Shown here: in pieces, positions 17,868 through 27,225 of the stretch | How positions within the stretch are numbered: position 1 is the stretch's first letter | Layout of the letters: every line of letters begins with the position of its first letter | DNA from: DATJKD01 sp963834855 | GTDB taxonomy: Bacteria; Pseudomonadota; Gammaproteobacteria; Steroidobacterales; Steroidobacteraceae | Assembly (NCBI GenBank): GCA_963834855.1 | Contig: CAWIDH010000013.1 | Location: 45,077 to 109,076 of the forward strand | Length of the DNA: 64,000 bases | Direction of reading: 5' to 3' | Translations under genes and position numbers: made by a program | Notes under the pieces: model-generated | What the model was told of the DNA's origin: nothing | What the model saw: only the letters and a program-made list of their open reading frames with translations | Databases searched by the model: none

Positions 17868-19388
17868 TCAGCGCAGCGCCTTCTTGTCGATCTTGCCGAC
17901 CGGCGTTTTCGGCAGGCTCGCCAGGAATACGTACTCGCGCGGCACCTTGTACGCGGCGAGATTGCCGCGACAGTGCCTGTCGAGATCGGCCTGCGTGACC
18001 GAGGCGTCGTTCAGCGCCACGTACGCGCGGATCGCCGCCCCGCGATAGGCGTCGTCGACGCCGATGACCGCAGCCTCGACGACCGCCGGGTGCAGATACA
18101 GCACCTCCTCCACTTCGCGGGGATAGACGTTGTACCCGGAGACCAGGCACATGTCCTTCTTCCGATCGCGGATGTACAGGTAGCCGTCCCCGTCGAGCTC
18201 ACCGAGATCGCCGGTGTACAGCCAGCCGTCGCGCAGGGCGTCGGCGGTTTCCCGAGGCAGTCCACGGTAGCCCGACATCAGCTGCGGGCCACGCACACGT
18301 ATTTCGCCGATCTGCCCGGCACCAAGCACCGTGCGGCCGGCCGCGGCATCGACGATCTGCAGTTCCGTGCCCGGAACGGCGACGCCGACCGATCGGGGCT
18401 TGCGCACACCCTGCAGGGGGTTGAACGAAATCACCGGTCCGGATTCGGTCTGTCCGTACCCCTCGATCACCGGCGCGCCGGTCGCCTGCTCCCATTGCGC
18501 GAGCAGGTTTTCCGGCAGGGGCGCCGATCCCGAGTAGCTCACGTCGAGATCCGGAAACCTGGCCGCCGCAAACCGTGGGCTGGCCAGCAGGCCCGTGAAG
18601 ACGGTCGGGCTGCCGGCGAGCACCGTGATGCGTTCGCGGTCGAGCAGGTCGAACACGGTGTCCGCCTGATACCGCGGCACGATCACGAGCGTGCTCTGGC
18701 AATAGACGGCGTTGTGCAGGCACATCGCCGAGGCGTATGCGTGAAAGAGCGGCATGACGCACAGGATGCGCTCGACACCGCGCCGTGTCGGCACCAGCGC
18801 CTCGCGCTGGCTGATGTTCGTCGACACCGTTCGGTGCGTCAGGTTGACGCCCTTGGATCGCCCGGTCGTGCCGCCGGTGTACTGCAGTGTCGCGAGCTCA
18901 TCGGGTTCGGGCCGCGGGTCCGGCAATGCGCGCTCCGCGTGGTCCGGCACCGTCGCCGCGCCGATCAGGCGGCGCGCATCCGATCCGACACGGATCAGGT
19001 GTGCGATCGCAAGCGATCCTGCGAGCGGCTCGATCGTCGCAGCCACCGCCGAGTCGTAGATGATCGCGTGCGGTGCCGCGTCCGCGATGATCGGGGCGAG
19101 TTCCCGGGCCGTGTAGATCGGATTCAGCGGCACGACCTGGGCGCGCGCCGCGTGCGTCGCGAACATCGCGATGCAGATGTCGACGGAGTTGACCATCACC
19201 AGCGCAACGCGCCCGCCGGCCGCACCCAGCGCAAGCAGCTCGTGCGCCAGTCGGGCGACGCTGGCGAGGTACTCCTCGTACGTGATCCGGTCCGCGCCGC
19301 AGACGAGCGCCTCGCGGTCCCGCTCGGCCCGCGCAGCTTCGGCGAGCATGTGGACGACGGTCGGAAAGACCCGTGGCAACTGCATCAT
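17868..19388 (-). CDS. AMP-dependent acyl-CoA synthetase/ligase
   Basis: This 506-aa member of the ANL superfamily activates a carboxylic acid with ATP and CoA. Motifs present are the phosphate loop YTGGTTGRSKGVNLTH, VIEGYGQTESGPV, the hinge LYTGDLGELDGDGYL and the C-terminal lysine in KTPVGKIDKKAL. It is the last gene of the minus-strand operon that starts with the acyl-CoA mutase. I use the ATG ATG at 19386-19388, 31 bp after the acyl-CoA dehydrogenase stop. An upstream extension is open but Arg-rich and unlike the family. Substrate unknown; medium/long-chain or cyclic acids are typical for this subgroup. Confidence 0.88.
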   Translation of the reverse strand: MMQLPRVFPTVVHMLAEAARAERDREALVCGADRITYEEYLASVARLAHELLALGAAGGRVALVMVNSVDICIAMFATHAARAQVVPLNPIYTARELAPIIADAAPHAIIYDSAVAATIEPLAGSLAIAHLIRVGSDARRLIGAATVPDHAERALPDPRPEPDELATLQYTGGTTGRSKGVNLTHRTVSTNISQREALVPTRRGVERILCVMPLFHAYASAMCLHNAVYCQSTLVIVPRYQADTVFDLLDRERITVLAGSPTVFTGLLASPRFAAARFPDLDVSYSGSAPLPENLLAQWEQATGAPVIEGYGQTESGPVISFNPLQGVRKPRSVGVAVPGTELQIVDAAAGRTVLGAGQIGEIRVRGPQLMSGYRGLPRETADALRDGWLYTGDLGELDGDGYLYIRDRKKDMCLVSGYNVYPREVEEVLYLHPAVVEAAVIGVDDAYRGAAIRAYVALNDASVTQADLDRHCRGNLAAYKVPREYVFLASLPKTPVGKIDKKALR

Positions 19389-19419
19389 GCGTGGCGCGCC
19401 GCTTCGACGACCCCGGCTC

Positions 19420-21174
19420 TCACGACGACCACGCGCCCGGCGGCAGCGCGTCGAGCGTTGCTGCACCGGCGCATGCCTGCGATTCGAGCATCGCGGCCTC
19501 CGGCATCAGCTGCTCAGCGAAAAACACCGCGCCGATCCGCTTGCCGGCGGCGAACGGCGACTCGCCGGTGGCCGCCGCCGCCATCCGCAGCCACATCCAG
19601 CCACAGGCGACGATCCCCGCCAGCCGCAGATACGGCGTCGCTCCCGCCGCGGCGTCCCGCGGCGACGTGGCGTTCAGCTCCACCATCCGCCGCGTGCAGC
19701 GATCGAGCCTGGTGAGGCCCTCGCGCACGGCCGCGTGGATCCGGCCGACCTCCGGTGAGCCCGCCAGGCGCTCGAGATCCGCGCGAACCCGCGCTGCAAA
19801 TACGTCGAATCGCCTGCCGCTGTCCGTGCCAAGCTTGCGGGTGACAAGGTCGAGCGCCTGGATCCCGTTGGTGCCTTCGTAGATCGACGCGACGCGTATG
19901 TCGCGCACGTATTGCTCGACGCCGGCGTCGCTGACGTAGCCCTGGCCACCGAAGACCTGAACGGCGAGGTTTGCAACCTCGAACCCGATGTCGGTGCCAT
20001 GAGCCTTGCCGATCGGCAACAGCCATTCGGCGAGGGCCGCAGCCGCTGCGCGAGTCGCCCCGTCTGGCGCGGCTGCGGCGAGATCGAGATTCCGCGCCGT
20101 CTCGAGCACCAGCGCACGCAGTGGCTCGATGCGGGCACGCATCGTGAGCAGCATGCGGCGCACGTCGGGATGCTCGCTGATCGCGACGGGCGCCCGCTCC
20201 GGATCCCCGCCCTGCGCCCGCTCGCTCGCGTACTGCAAGGCCCTGCAGGTGGCTGCGCCGCCGACCGCGACGCCCTGCAGCGCGACTTCGAGCCGCATCG
20301 TATTGACCATCGTGAACATTGCGTGCAAGCCGCGATGCAGCTCGCCGATGCGATATGCCGTGCAGTCCTCGAACTGCATCACGCAGGTCGGCGACGCCCT
20401 GAGCCCCATCTTGTGCTCGAGGCGCAGCGCGCGCATGCCGTTCTGCGCCCCGAGACCACCGTCCGCTGCGACCAGGCGTTTCGGCACCAGAAACAGGCTG
20501 ATGCCCCGGGTGCTCGACGGCGCACCGGGCGTTCGAGCCAGCACCATGTGACAGATCTGCTCGGTCAGGTCGTGGTCACCGTAGGTGATGAAGATCTTGC
20601 TGCCCGACAACCGGTAGCTGCCGTCGTCCGCAGGCGTCGCGAGCGACTGGATGCGTCCGACGTCGGAGCCGGCCTGCGGTTCCGAGATGCAGATCGTCGC
20701 ACCCCACTCCCCGGCGGCGAGCCTCGGGACGTACTCGGCCGCGAGCGCCGCCGGGGCGTGCTCCGCCAGCAATCGGGCCGACGCGCGGCACATCAGCGGC
20801 AACATGCCGAACGAGAGACAGGCACCGTTGACCATTTCCGCGAACGCCGCCTGCAGCATGCGCGGCAGGCCCTGCCCGCCGTACTCGCGCGGCATGTCGA
20901 GGCCGGGCCAGCCGTCGCCGACATAGCGTGCATAGGCCTCCCGAAACCCCGGCGCCGTCGAAACGGTGCCGTTCTCGATTCGCGCGCCCGCCCGATCGCC
21001 CGGCTGGTTGAGCGGCGCGATCACCTCCGCCGCCAGTCGCGCGCCCTCGCCAAGCACGCTCGCGACGATCTCGAAGTCGGCATGCCTGAACGCCTCGAGC
21101 GCGAACAGCCCACGACCGTCGAGCACATCCCCGATCAGGAACTGCAGGTCCTCGATAGGCGCGCGATAGGTCAC
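19420..21174 (-). CDS. Acyl-CoA dehydrogenase, DmdC-like long form
   Basis: This 584-aa FAD enzyme introduces a 2,3 double bond in an acyl-CoA. It has the N-terminal helical domain, the middle beta domain (TICISEPQAGSDVGRIQS, then SGSKIFITYGDHDL) and the C-terminal helical domain with the catalytic glutamate in SIYEGTNGIQALDL. The extra C-terminal region (about residues 460-584) is typical of the 580-600-aa DmdC/3-methylmercaptopropionyl-CoA dehydrogenase-like group. It lies 7 bp after the peroxiredoxin-like gene in the same operon. The real substrate cannot be read from sequence; the gene set suggests a branched or ring-derived acyl-CoA. Confidence 0.9.
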   Translation of the reverse strand: MTYRAPIEDLQFLIGDVLDGRGLFALEAFRHADFEIVASVLGEGARLAAEVIAPLNQPGDRAGARIENGTVSTAPGFREAYARYVGDGWPGLDMPREYGGQGLPRMLQAAFAEMVNGACLSFGMLPLMCRASARLLAEHAPAALAAEYVPRLAAGEWGATICISEPQAGSDVGRIQSLATPADDGSYRLSGSKIFITYGDHDLTEQICHMVLARTPGAPSSTRGISLFLVPKRLVAADGGLGAQNGMRALRLEHKMGLRASPTCVMQFEDCTAYRIGELHRGLHAMFTMVNTMRLEVALQGVAVGGAATCRALQYASERAQGGDPERAPVAISEHPDVRRMLLTMRARIEPLRALVLETARNLDLAAAAPDGATRAAAAALAEWLLPIGKAHGTDIGFEVANLAVQVFGGQGYVSDAGVEQYVRDIRVASIYEGTNGIQALDLVTRKLGTDSGRRFDVFAARVRADLERLAGSPEVGRIHAAVREGLTRLDRCTRRMVELNATSPRDAAAGATPYLRLAGIVACGWMWLRMAAAATGESPFAAGKRIGAVFFAEQLMPEAAMLESQACAGAATLDALPPGAWSS

Positions 21175-21181
21175 GGCGGCC

Positions 21182-21829
21182 TCACGTGCGGCGCTGCAAG
21201 GCGTCGATGATGGCCTGGGGCTCCATCCGTTCGGTGTAGTCGGTGTCCACGAAGGACTCGATGATGGTGCCGTCCGTGCCGATGACGTAGGTGGCGGCCA
21301 TCGGCAACGAGAACGGCGGGTCGCCGTTCAGCTTCTCGAGGTCCGCGCCCCAGTTCTTGTAGATCGGTCGCAGCTCCTCGGCCAGCTCGAAATCGAGGCC
21401 GAACGATTTCGCGACCTCATTGCCCGTGTCGCTCAACACCTCGAAGGTCAGCTGGTTGCGGGTCGCCGTGTCGGTCGTCGCGCCCGGCGTCTGCGGTGAC
21501 ACGGCAACCAGCCTGGCGCCCAGCGACTCGATCTCGGCAACGCGTTCCTGCAACGCCTTCAGTTCCAGGTTGCAGTATGGACACCAGTCGCCGCGATAGA
21601 AACTCAGTACGACCGGTCCCTGGTCGAGCAGTTCGCGCGAGGAAACCATCCGACCGTGCGCGTTCGGCAGCGCGAACTCGGGCGCCCGCTCGCCGGCCTT
21701 TGCCGCGCGCAGCGCCGCACCGGATTCCTCGAGCCGGGTCGCGGCCCCGCGCATCAATTGCTGGATCTCCTCGGGGACCTGGCTCAGGAACCTGCTGCGA
21801 AACGCGGCGAGACGCTCTTCGAGGGTCAT
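21182..21829 (-). CDS. Peroxiredoxin-like (AhpC/TSA) protein
   Basis: This 215-aa thioredoxin-fold protein has the active-site segment SFYRGDWCPYCNLEL, holding the peroxidatic-type Cys in a CxxC-like pair. RLVAVSPQ follows, as in the peroxiredoxin-like family often annotated as redoxin-domain proteins. A helical N-terminal part (LAAFRSRFLSQVPEEIQQLM) precedes the fold. Its start overlaps the meaB stop by 4 bp, so it is translationally coupled to a B12 chaperone gene. A role in protecting the radical mutase system from peroxide is a plausible but untested reason for its presence. Confidence 0.85.
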   Translation of the reverse strand: MTLEERLAAFRSRFLSQVPEEIQQLMRGAATRLEESGAALRAAKAGERAPEFALPNAHGRMVSSRELLDQGPVVLSFYRGDWCPYCNLELKALQERVAEIESLGARLVAVSPQTPGATTDTATRNQLTFEVLSDTGNEVAKSFGLDFELAEELRPIYKNWGADLEKLNGDPPFSLPMAATYVIGTDGTIIESFVDTDYTERMEPQAIIDALQRRT

Positions 21830-22794
21830 CGTTCTGCTCCTTTCGATAGATCGTCGGCCAGACTTTGCGGTGAATCGGTGCCGTCGACGATGCGCTCGAC
21901 CCGCAGTGCATTCTCCGGCTCCCCGAGGCGCTGCGTCACGCCGCGCCGCACGCGGTCGCTGACCAGGTCCAGCACCTGCCGACGGGCACGATCGATGCGG
22001 CGTCGACGCAGGCGCGCACTGCCCTGCTGGTGGCCGCGGTGCGCATCAATCGCGGCGAGCGCGTCATCGATGCCGCTTCCCGTTTCCGCCGCGGTGCGCA
22101 CCAGGGCCGGCAACCAGTCACTGCGCGGCAGGTCGCGCTGCTTCAGGTTCAGCATCGCGCGGATCGCAGCGAACGCGGCGTCGCTGCCCGGACGATCGCA
22201 TTTGTTCAACACGAACACATCGGCAATTTCCATCAGGCCGGCCTTCGCCGCCTGGACTTCGTCGCCCGATTCCGGTGTCAGGACCACGACCGTCGTATCG
22301 GCCGCCTGGGCTACGTCGAGTTCGCCTTGCCCGACGCCGACGGTCTCGAGCAGGATGACATCGAAGCCCGCCGCATCGAGGACGTCCGCCACGTCGATCG
22401 TCTTCGCCGCAAGGCCGCCGAGCGCGTGGCGCGCCGCCATGCTGCGGATGAAGACCCGGTCGTCGCTCCAGATCTCAGCCATGCGCACCCGATCTCCGAG
22501 CAGTGCCCCGCCGCTGAACGGGCTGGACGGATCGACCGCGACGACCGCGACGGACTGGCGGCGGAGACGCAGCGCCGCGCCGAGGCGTGCCACGAGCGTC
22601 GACTTGCCCGCTCCGGGCGGGCCGGTCACGCCGATGCGATACGCCCGCCCCACCTGGCAGCGCAGGCAACCCAGCAGTTCGGCCGCATCGCCGGACTCCC
22701 GTTCCACCAGGTTGATCGCGCGGGCGATCGCCCGCCGCTCGCCGCGCATGACCGCGCGAGCCAGAGCGGGCGCGGGCAACGGGGCCGCGTTCAT
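21826..22794 (-). CDS. meaB: Acyl-CoA mutase chaperone GTPase MeaB
   Basis: This 322-aa G3E-family GTPase loads and protects adenosylcobalamin-dependent acyl-CoA mutases. It has the Walker A motif GVTGPPGAGKSTLV, the metal-binding VVAVDPSSPFSGGALLGDR, LLETVGVGQGE in switch III, and the base-recognition motif VLNKCDRPG. The ATG at 22794 overlaps the upstream acyl-CoA ligase stop (ATGA). The same operon carries both mutase subunits, which confirms the assignment over the old ArgK/LAO-ATPase name. Confidence 0.93.
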   Translation of the reverse strand: MNAAPLPAPALARAVMRGERRAIARAINLVERESGDAAELLGCLRCQVGRAYRIGVTGPPGAGKSTLVARLGAALRLRRQSVAVVAVDPSSPFSGGALLGDRVRMAEIWSDDRVFIRSMAARHALGGLAAKTIDVADVLDAAGFDVILLETVGVGQGELDVAQAADTTVVVLTPESGDEVQAAKAGLMEIADVFVLNKCDRPGSDAAFAAIRAMLNLKQRDLPRSDWLPALVRTAAETGSGIDDALAAIDAHRGHQQGSARLRRRRIDRARRQVLDLVSDRVRRGVTQRLGEPENALRVERIVDGTDSPQSLADDLSKGAER

Positions 22795-24360
22795 CGGGCG
22801 GGAGCCTCGAGCAGCGAGCGCTTGATCTCGCGCTTGAGGATCTTGCCGCTCGGGTTCTTCGGCAATTCTGGCAGGAACACCACGCGCTTCGGCTTCTTGA
22901 AACCTGCGAGCTCGACGCCGCAATGAGCTATCAGCTCGTCCGCCGAAACGTGCATTCCCTCGCGCAGTGAAACCGCCGCCGTGACGGCTTCGCCCCATTG
23001 ATCGTCCGGCAGGCCGAGCACGGCGGCTTCCCGCACCGCGGGATGGGCGTAGAGGACGCTCTCGATCTCCTTCGTGTAGATGTTGACACCACCGCTGATC
23101 ACCATGTCCTTCTTGCGATCGACGATGTAGAGATACCGGTCCTCGTCGAGAAACCCGAGATCGCCCGTGTGGAACCAGCCGCCGCGGATCGCCTGCGCGG
23201 TTTCCTCGGGTTGCCGCCAGTAGCCGTCGATCACCGAACGGGATCGAATCAGCACTTCGCCCACCTCGCCCGACGGCAGGTCCCGCCCGGCATCGTCGAC
23301 GATGCGGACCTCGGCCCCAACGGCCTCCCGACCGGCGGAGGCGAGGCGGCGACGCTGCACCTCGGTCCCGTCCGCGACATGGTCGGCTGCAACGAGGAAC
23401 GTGGCTTCCAGCGTTTCCGTCAGCCCGTACCCCTGCGTGAAGCCGCAACGGAACTCGGCGATCGCCCGCTCGAGCACCGCGCGTGGCATCGGGCCGCCGC
23501 CGTAGAAAATCAGCCGCAGGCTGCTGCGATCGAACTCGGGCAACTTCGGCTCGTTCAGCACGGAATTGATCATCGTGGAAATCAGCAACGACACCGATGC
23601 ACGGTGCCGTTGCAGCGCCGCGAGCCAGGCAACCGGCGTGAACTGCGGCAGGATAACCTGCGTGCAGCCGAGCATCATGTAGGTCACGGCCATGAACACC
23701 GCGCCCATGTGATAGAGCGGGGTCGCGACGAGATTGACGTCATCGGGCCGGCTGCCGTCCGCAATGCACTGGTTGTAGCCGTTCGCCTCGAGATTGACGT
23801 GCGAGACCATCGCCCCCTTCGGCAACCCGGTCGTGCCGCTGGTAAAGAATACCGCGAGCGTGTCCGTATCCCGGGCCGGCGATTCGCGCGGCGTGTCGCG
23901 CGCCGCCGCCAGGGCGGCTTCGTAGCTGACCTCGCGATCGTGGGTCCGGAGCAGCTCCGTGCTCGCGGTGCCGTCGATACGCCAGGTCGTGATCGGACGC
24001 GGTCAATGAGCCACGGACGGCATCGACGGCCGCGGCATAGTCGCTGCCGAACGCGAGCGCCGCGGGCGCGGCGCGCTCGAGAACCTGCACGATCTCGCGG
24101 GGCGTCAGCCGGTAGTTGAGCGGCACGGCGATCACGCCGGATCGGGCGCAGGCGAAATAGATCTCGAGATACTCCGGACAGTTGCCGAGGAGCACTGCGA
24201 TCCGGTCGCCCGCGGCGAGTCCGGTGGCGGCGAATGCGCCGGCGAGCCGATCGACGCGGTGATCGAGCTGCGCCCACGTCAGCTGCATATCGCCCATCGC
24301 GAGCGCCGTCTTGCGCGGGAAACGCAAGGCATTGCGCCGAACGATCTCATCGAGCGTCAT
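22791..24360 (-). CDS. Acyl-CoA synthetase (AMP-forming), frameshifted in this sequence
   Basis: This is a second ANL-family ligase, about 522 aa after removing one base. The N-terminal third (MTLDEIVRRNALRFPRKTAL, then VPLNYRLTPREIVQVLERA) is in one frame. From about 23991-24002 the homology continues in another frame (ITTWRIDGTAS, then FFTSGTTGLPKGAMVSH, GYGLTETLEATFLVA, WFHTGDLGFLDEDRYLY and KNPSGKILKREIKR). All ANL motifs survive, so I treat the shift as a likely sequence error. The start lies 11 bp after the mutase small-subunit gene. It probably activates the carboxylic acid that feeds the mutase. Confidence 0.82.
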
Positions 24361-24371
24361 GGCGGGAAGCG

Positions 24372-24776
24372 TCAGTGCGGCGCGTGCGACGCCAGGGCCT
24401 GGTCGACGATGCTGAGCATCTCGGCGGTCATCGTGCCGGGCGGAATCACGGCCGCAACGCCCATCGACTTCAGGGCCGTGGCGTCCTCCTCGGGAATCAC
24501 GCCGCCGCAGAAGATCGGCAAGCTCAAGCTCGCCCTGCGCATCGCCTCGAGGAGCTTGCGCATCTGCGGCATGTGCTGCCCCGACAGGTAGCTCACGCCG
24601 ATGCCGTCCACTCCCTCCTCGATGGCGGCCTTTACGACCTGGTCCGGGTGATTGTGCAGGCCGAGGTAGATGACCTCATAACCGGCGTCGCGCAGCTTCT
24701 GTGCCACTGTCACGATTCCGGTGTCGTGGCAATCGAGCCCGGTTTTCGCCAGCAGCAGGCGTCGCTTGTCGCTCAT
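24372..24776 (-). CDS. B12-binding small subunit of an acyl-CoA mutase
   Basis: This 134-aa cobalamin-binding Rossmann domain has the base-off/His-on signature LDCHDTGI (DxHDxG, residues about 14-19), followed by GVSYLSGQHMPQM and FCGGVIPEED. It provides the adenosylcobalamin for the catalytic subunit encoded 10 bp upstream. I start at the ATG at 24776. The two-gene layout is that of isobutyryl-CoA, 2-hydroxyisobutyryl-CoA and related mutases, not of one-piece methylmalonyl-CoA mutase. Confidence 0.93.
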   Translation of the reverse strand: MSDKRRLLLAKTGLDCHDTGIVTVAQKLRDAGYEVIYLGLHNHPDQVVKAAIEEGVDGIGVSYLSGQHMPQMRKLLEAMRRASLSLPIFCGGVIPEEDATALKSMGVAAVIPPGTMTAEMLSIVDQALASHAPH

Positions 24777-24786
24777 GCGCCTCACC

Positions 24787-26430
24787 TCAACGCGGTCGCA
24801 CGCCCTGCGCCCGGCGCATGGCTTCGTGGATCTCGCCCATCGTGGCGCTCTTTCGCAGCGCATTCATGATCAGCGGGACCATGTTTTCGCCGGCGCGCCA
24901 GGCGAGCTCGAGCCGTGACATCGCCTCGGCCCAACGGGGCCCATCCCGGTTTGCACGGTAGCTGCGCAGGTAGTCCGCACGCGCTGCGCCCCATTCATCG
25001 GCGCGCAGCTTGTGCACCTTGACGGGGATCTCCTGCTCCCGCGGGATCGTGAACCGGTTGACGCCGACCAGCGTGCGCTGGTGATTGTCGATCCGGTCCT
25101 GGTTGCGGTAGCGCGCCGTGTTGATCTGCGACTCGAGCCAACCCTCCTTGATCGCCCGGGCCATGCCGCCGCGCGAGTCGACGTCGTCGATCCCCCTGCG
25201 GATCTCGTGCTCCATCCGGTTCGTCAGCGCCTCCACGTAGTACGAACCGGCGAGCGGATCGATGGTCCGCGTCACGCCCGTTTCGTAGGCGAGCACCTGC
25301 TGCGTGCGCAGCGCGATCCGCGACGATTCCTCGGTCGGCAGCCCATGTCCCTCGTCGTACGAGCACAGGTGCACCGATTGCGCGCCGCCAAACGCCGCCG
25401 CCATCGCCTCGTAGGCGGCGCGCACGATGTTCACCTCCGGTTGCTGCGTCGTCAGAGTGTTGCCGGCGGTCTGCACCGAGAATCGCAGCCGCCAACACTC
25501 CGGATTCGTGGCACCAAACCGTTCGCGCATCACGCGTGCATAAAGCCGGCGCATCGCCCTGAACTTGGCGATTTCCTCGAAGAAGTCGATCGATGCGGAC
25601 AGGAAGAACGACGCCTTGCGCGGGAACGTGTTGATGTCGAGACCGCGGTCAACCGCCATCCGGTAGATGTCGAAGGCGTGCCCGAGCGTGAAGATGCCGT
25701 CCTCGATCGCATTGACGCCGGTCTCCCGCAGGTTGTAGCCGTTGGTCACCATCCAGTTGAGACGCGGCATACGCGTGGAGATGAACTCGATGTTGTCGAG
25801 GCACAGCCGCAGCGTGCCGTCGAGCGGAAAGAACTCGGTGATGGTCTGCAGCGGCCCGCCGCTCATCTGGTAGAACGGGTCGTTCTGCTGCGTGCCGATG
25901 ACCTTCTCGAGCGGGACGCCCTTGTCTTCCGCGACACACGCGAGCATCGCCAGCGTGACGCTCGACACCGGCGGCCGGATCGACAGCGCGTAGGAAACCT
26001 GGTCGGGGCCAAAACCGTCGTACAGCGCCGCCATGTCTTCGAGCGTGCTGATCGCAACCCCGGTCACCCCGACTTCGCCGTCGGCGATCGCGTCGTCGGA
26101 ATCGAAACCGTACGAGGTCGGCAGGTCGATGGTGATGACGAATCCGTTGGCGCCGTTCGCGTGCAGGTAGCGAATCCGCTGGTTGGTTTCCTGCGGCGAC
26201 CCGAACCCGACCTGGAAGCGCCGCGTCCAGATCCGGGTGCGGTACATTCCGGCGTACGGCCCGCGGGTGAACGGGTATTCCCCCGGTTGACCGAGATCGC
26301 GGCCGGGGTGGAAGCCCTCGATATCGGCTTCGCTGTAAAGCTCCTCGATCGGTATTCCGGCGTTGGTTTCGAAGATCTGCTCTTCGGCGTCGCGGGCGGT
26401 CGTCTGCGCGGCCGAGGTTTCCGGAGCCAT
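24787..26430 (-). CDS. Acyl-CoA mutase catalytic (large) subunit, substrate unknown
   Basis: This 547-aa TIM-barrel subunit of a B12-dependent carbon-skeleton mutase carries YPFTRGPYAGMYRTRIWTRR, QQNDPFYQMSGGPLQT and RTQQVLAYETGVTRTIDPLA, which secure the family. The substrate-pocket stretches differ from methylmalonyl-CoA mutase. Where that enzyme reads RPWTIRQYAGFS, this reads RIWTRRFQVGFG; the next pocket strand reads TIDLPTSYGFDSDD. They also differ from what I recall of the isobutyryl-CoA and 2-hydroxyisobutyryl-CoA enzymes. First gene of a seven-gene operon with its B12 subunit, MeaB and two CoA ligases. It rearranges some branched acyl-CoA, and the cluster may hold its natural substrate. 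Confidence 0.9.
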   Translation of the reverse strand: MAPETSAAQTTARDAEEQIFETNAGIPIEELYSEADIEGFHPGRDLGQPGEYPFTRGPYAGMYRTRIWTRRFQVGFGSPQETNQRIRYLHANGANGFVITIDLPTSYGFDSDDAIADGEVGVTGVAISTLEDMAALYDGFGPDQVSYALSIRPPVSSVTLAMLACVAEDKGVPLEKVIGTQQNDPFYQMSGGPLQTITEFFPLDGTLRLCLDNIEFISTRMPRLNWMVTNGYNLRETGVNAIEDGIFTLGHAFDIYRMAVDRGLDINTFPRKASFFLSASIDFFEEIAKFRAMRRLYARVMRERFGATNPECWRLRFSVQTAGNTLTTQQPEVNIVRAAYEAMAAAFGGAQSVHLCSYDEGHGLPTEESSRIALRTQQVLAYETGVTRTIDPLAGSYYVEALTNRMEHEIRRGIDDVDSRGGMARAIKEGWLESQINTARYRNQDRIDNHQRTLVGVNRFTIPREQEIPVKVHKLRADEWGAARADYLRSYRANRDGPRWAEAMSRLELAWRAGENMVPLIMNALRKSATMGEIHEAMRRAQGVRPR

Positions 26431-26501
26431 GGTTGCTGACTCTCCCGCCGCGCCGGAAGCGGCCCCGAGGGGCTCGACACGGCTTGATCAATCGCGGAAC
26501 T

Positions 26502-26517
26502 ACTATAAGCTTAAAGT
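26502..26517. promoter_or_regulatory. Shared operator-like element, copy B
   Basis: ACTATAAGCTTAAAGT differs by one base from the perfect palindrome ACTATAAGCTTATAGT. It sits between the divergent mutase operon (start 26430) and the 223-aa/HyuAB operon (start 26554). On the minus strand the half-site CTTATAGT could also act as a -10 box for the mutase operon. Copies A (15273) and C (31222) lie at the other promoters of the cluster. Confidence 0.5.
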
Positions 26518-26553
26518 AATTCGGCCGCCAACGTGTCTTCGGAGGATCCCCGG

Positions 26554-27225
26554 ATGGCAACCGCGACTCAGCGAGCTGAATGGACCACGACCGCGCGTGA
26601 TCGGACGATCGCCGCGATCAAGGCGGGCCGCACCGACGAAGCGCTGCAGGGCGTCGAGGCGATGCTCGAGGAAGCGAAGCCGATCCACGATTTCTACGGT
26701 GACATGTCGGCCGTGTTCTGCGATTTCATCAAGGACGAACTGGGCGAGGCCGGCGTCGAGAAGGCCTGGCGCTACCTCGGCGAACGGTTGTGGAGGCCGC
26801 TGTACGAGCAGCTGGCCGACGCCGGCGCCGCGACTCTCGCGGGCGTCTATGCGATGTTCCTGCGCTCGCATCGTTACGAGTTCCGCGTGACCGAGGACGA
26901 CGAGAAGTTCACGTTTCACCTCGATTACTGCCCGAGCGGCCAGCGCCTGATGATGGAGGGCAAGATCGAGGGCGACCCGCGTCATCCGCTCAATCACGGC
27001 CTGAGCAGGCAACCGCACGCGTGGAGCTTCGGCCGGACAGGCGTACCGTACTATTGCGGCCACACCGCGTTGTGGTTCGACATGCTGCCCGCGGAATGGG
27101 GCAAGCCCATGATGAAGACGAAGTTCGGCGAATTCGACGCGCAGGGCCGGGTCGCGGGCACCCCGTGCATGACGTTCATCTACAAGCAGATCCCCGCAAA
27201 GTCCAGGCCCGAGGTCGGAACATGA
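26554..27225 (+). CDS. Conserved protein of unknown function preceding HyuAB
   Basis: I do not recognise this 223-aa protein. It is soluble, with a helical N-terminal half. The C-terminal half is rich in aromatic and Cys/His residues: FHLDYCPSGQRLMMEG, HAWSFGRTGVPYYCGHTALW and TPCMTFIY. The Cys and His could bind a metal. There is no signal peptide. The ATG at 26554 follows GGAGGA by 7 bp and is preferred over the GTG at 26533. Its stop overlaps the hyuA start (ATGA), so it is translationally coupled to hyuA. A third, perhaps metal-binding, subunit of the HyuAB enzyme is a fair guess, by analogy with acetone carboxylase gamma; there is no visible homology to it. Confidence 0.75.
   Translation: MATATQRAEWTTTARDRTIAAIKAGRTDEALQGVEAMLEEAKPIHDFYGDMSAVFCDFIKDELGEAGVEKAWRYLGERLWRPLYEQLADAGAATLAGVYAMFLRSHRYEFRVTEDDEKFTFHLDYCPSGQRLMMEGKIEGDPRHPLNHGLSRQPHAWSFGRTGVPYYCGHTALWFDMLPAEWGKPMMKTKFGEFDAQGRVAGTPCMTFIYKQIPAKSRPEVGT

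Noticed and set aside
24372..26430. Calling the mutase pair a methylmalonyl-CoA mutase
   Set aside because: The two-subunit layout and the pocket residues do not match that enzyme, so I kept a generic acyl-CoA mutase call.
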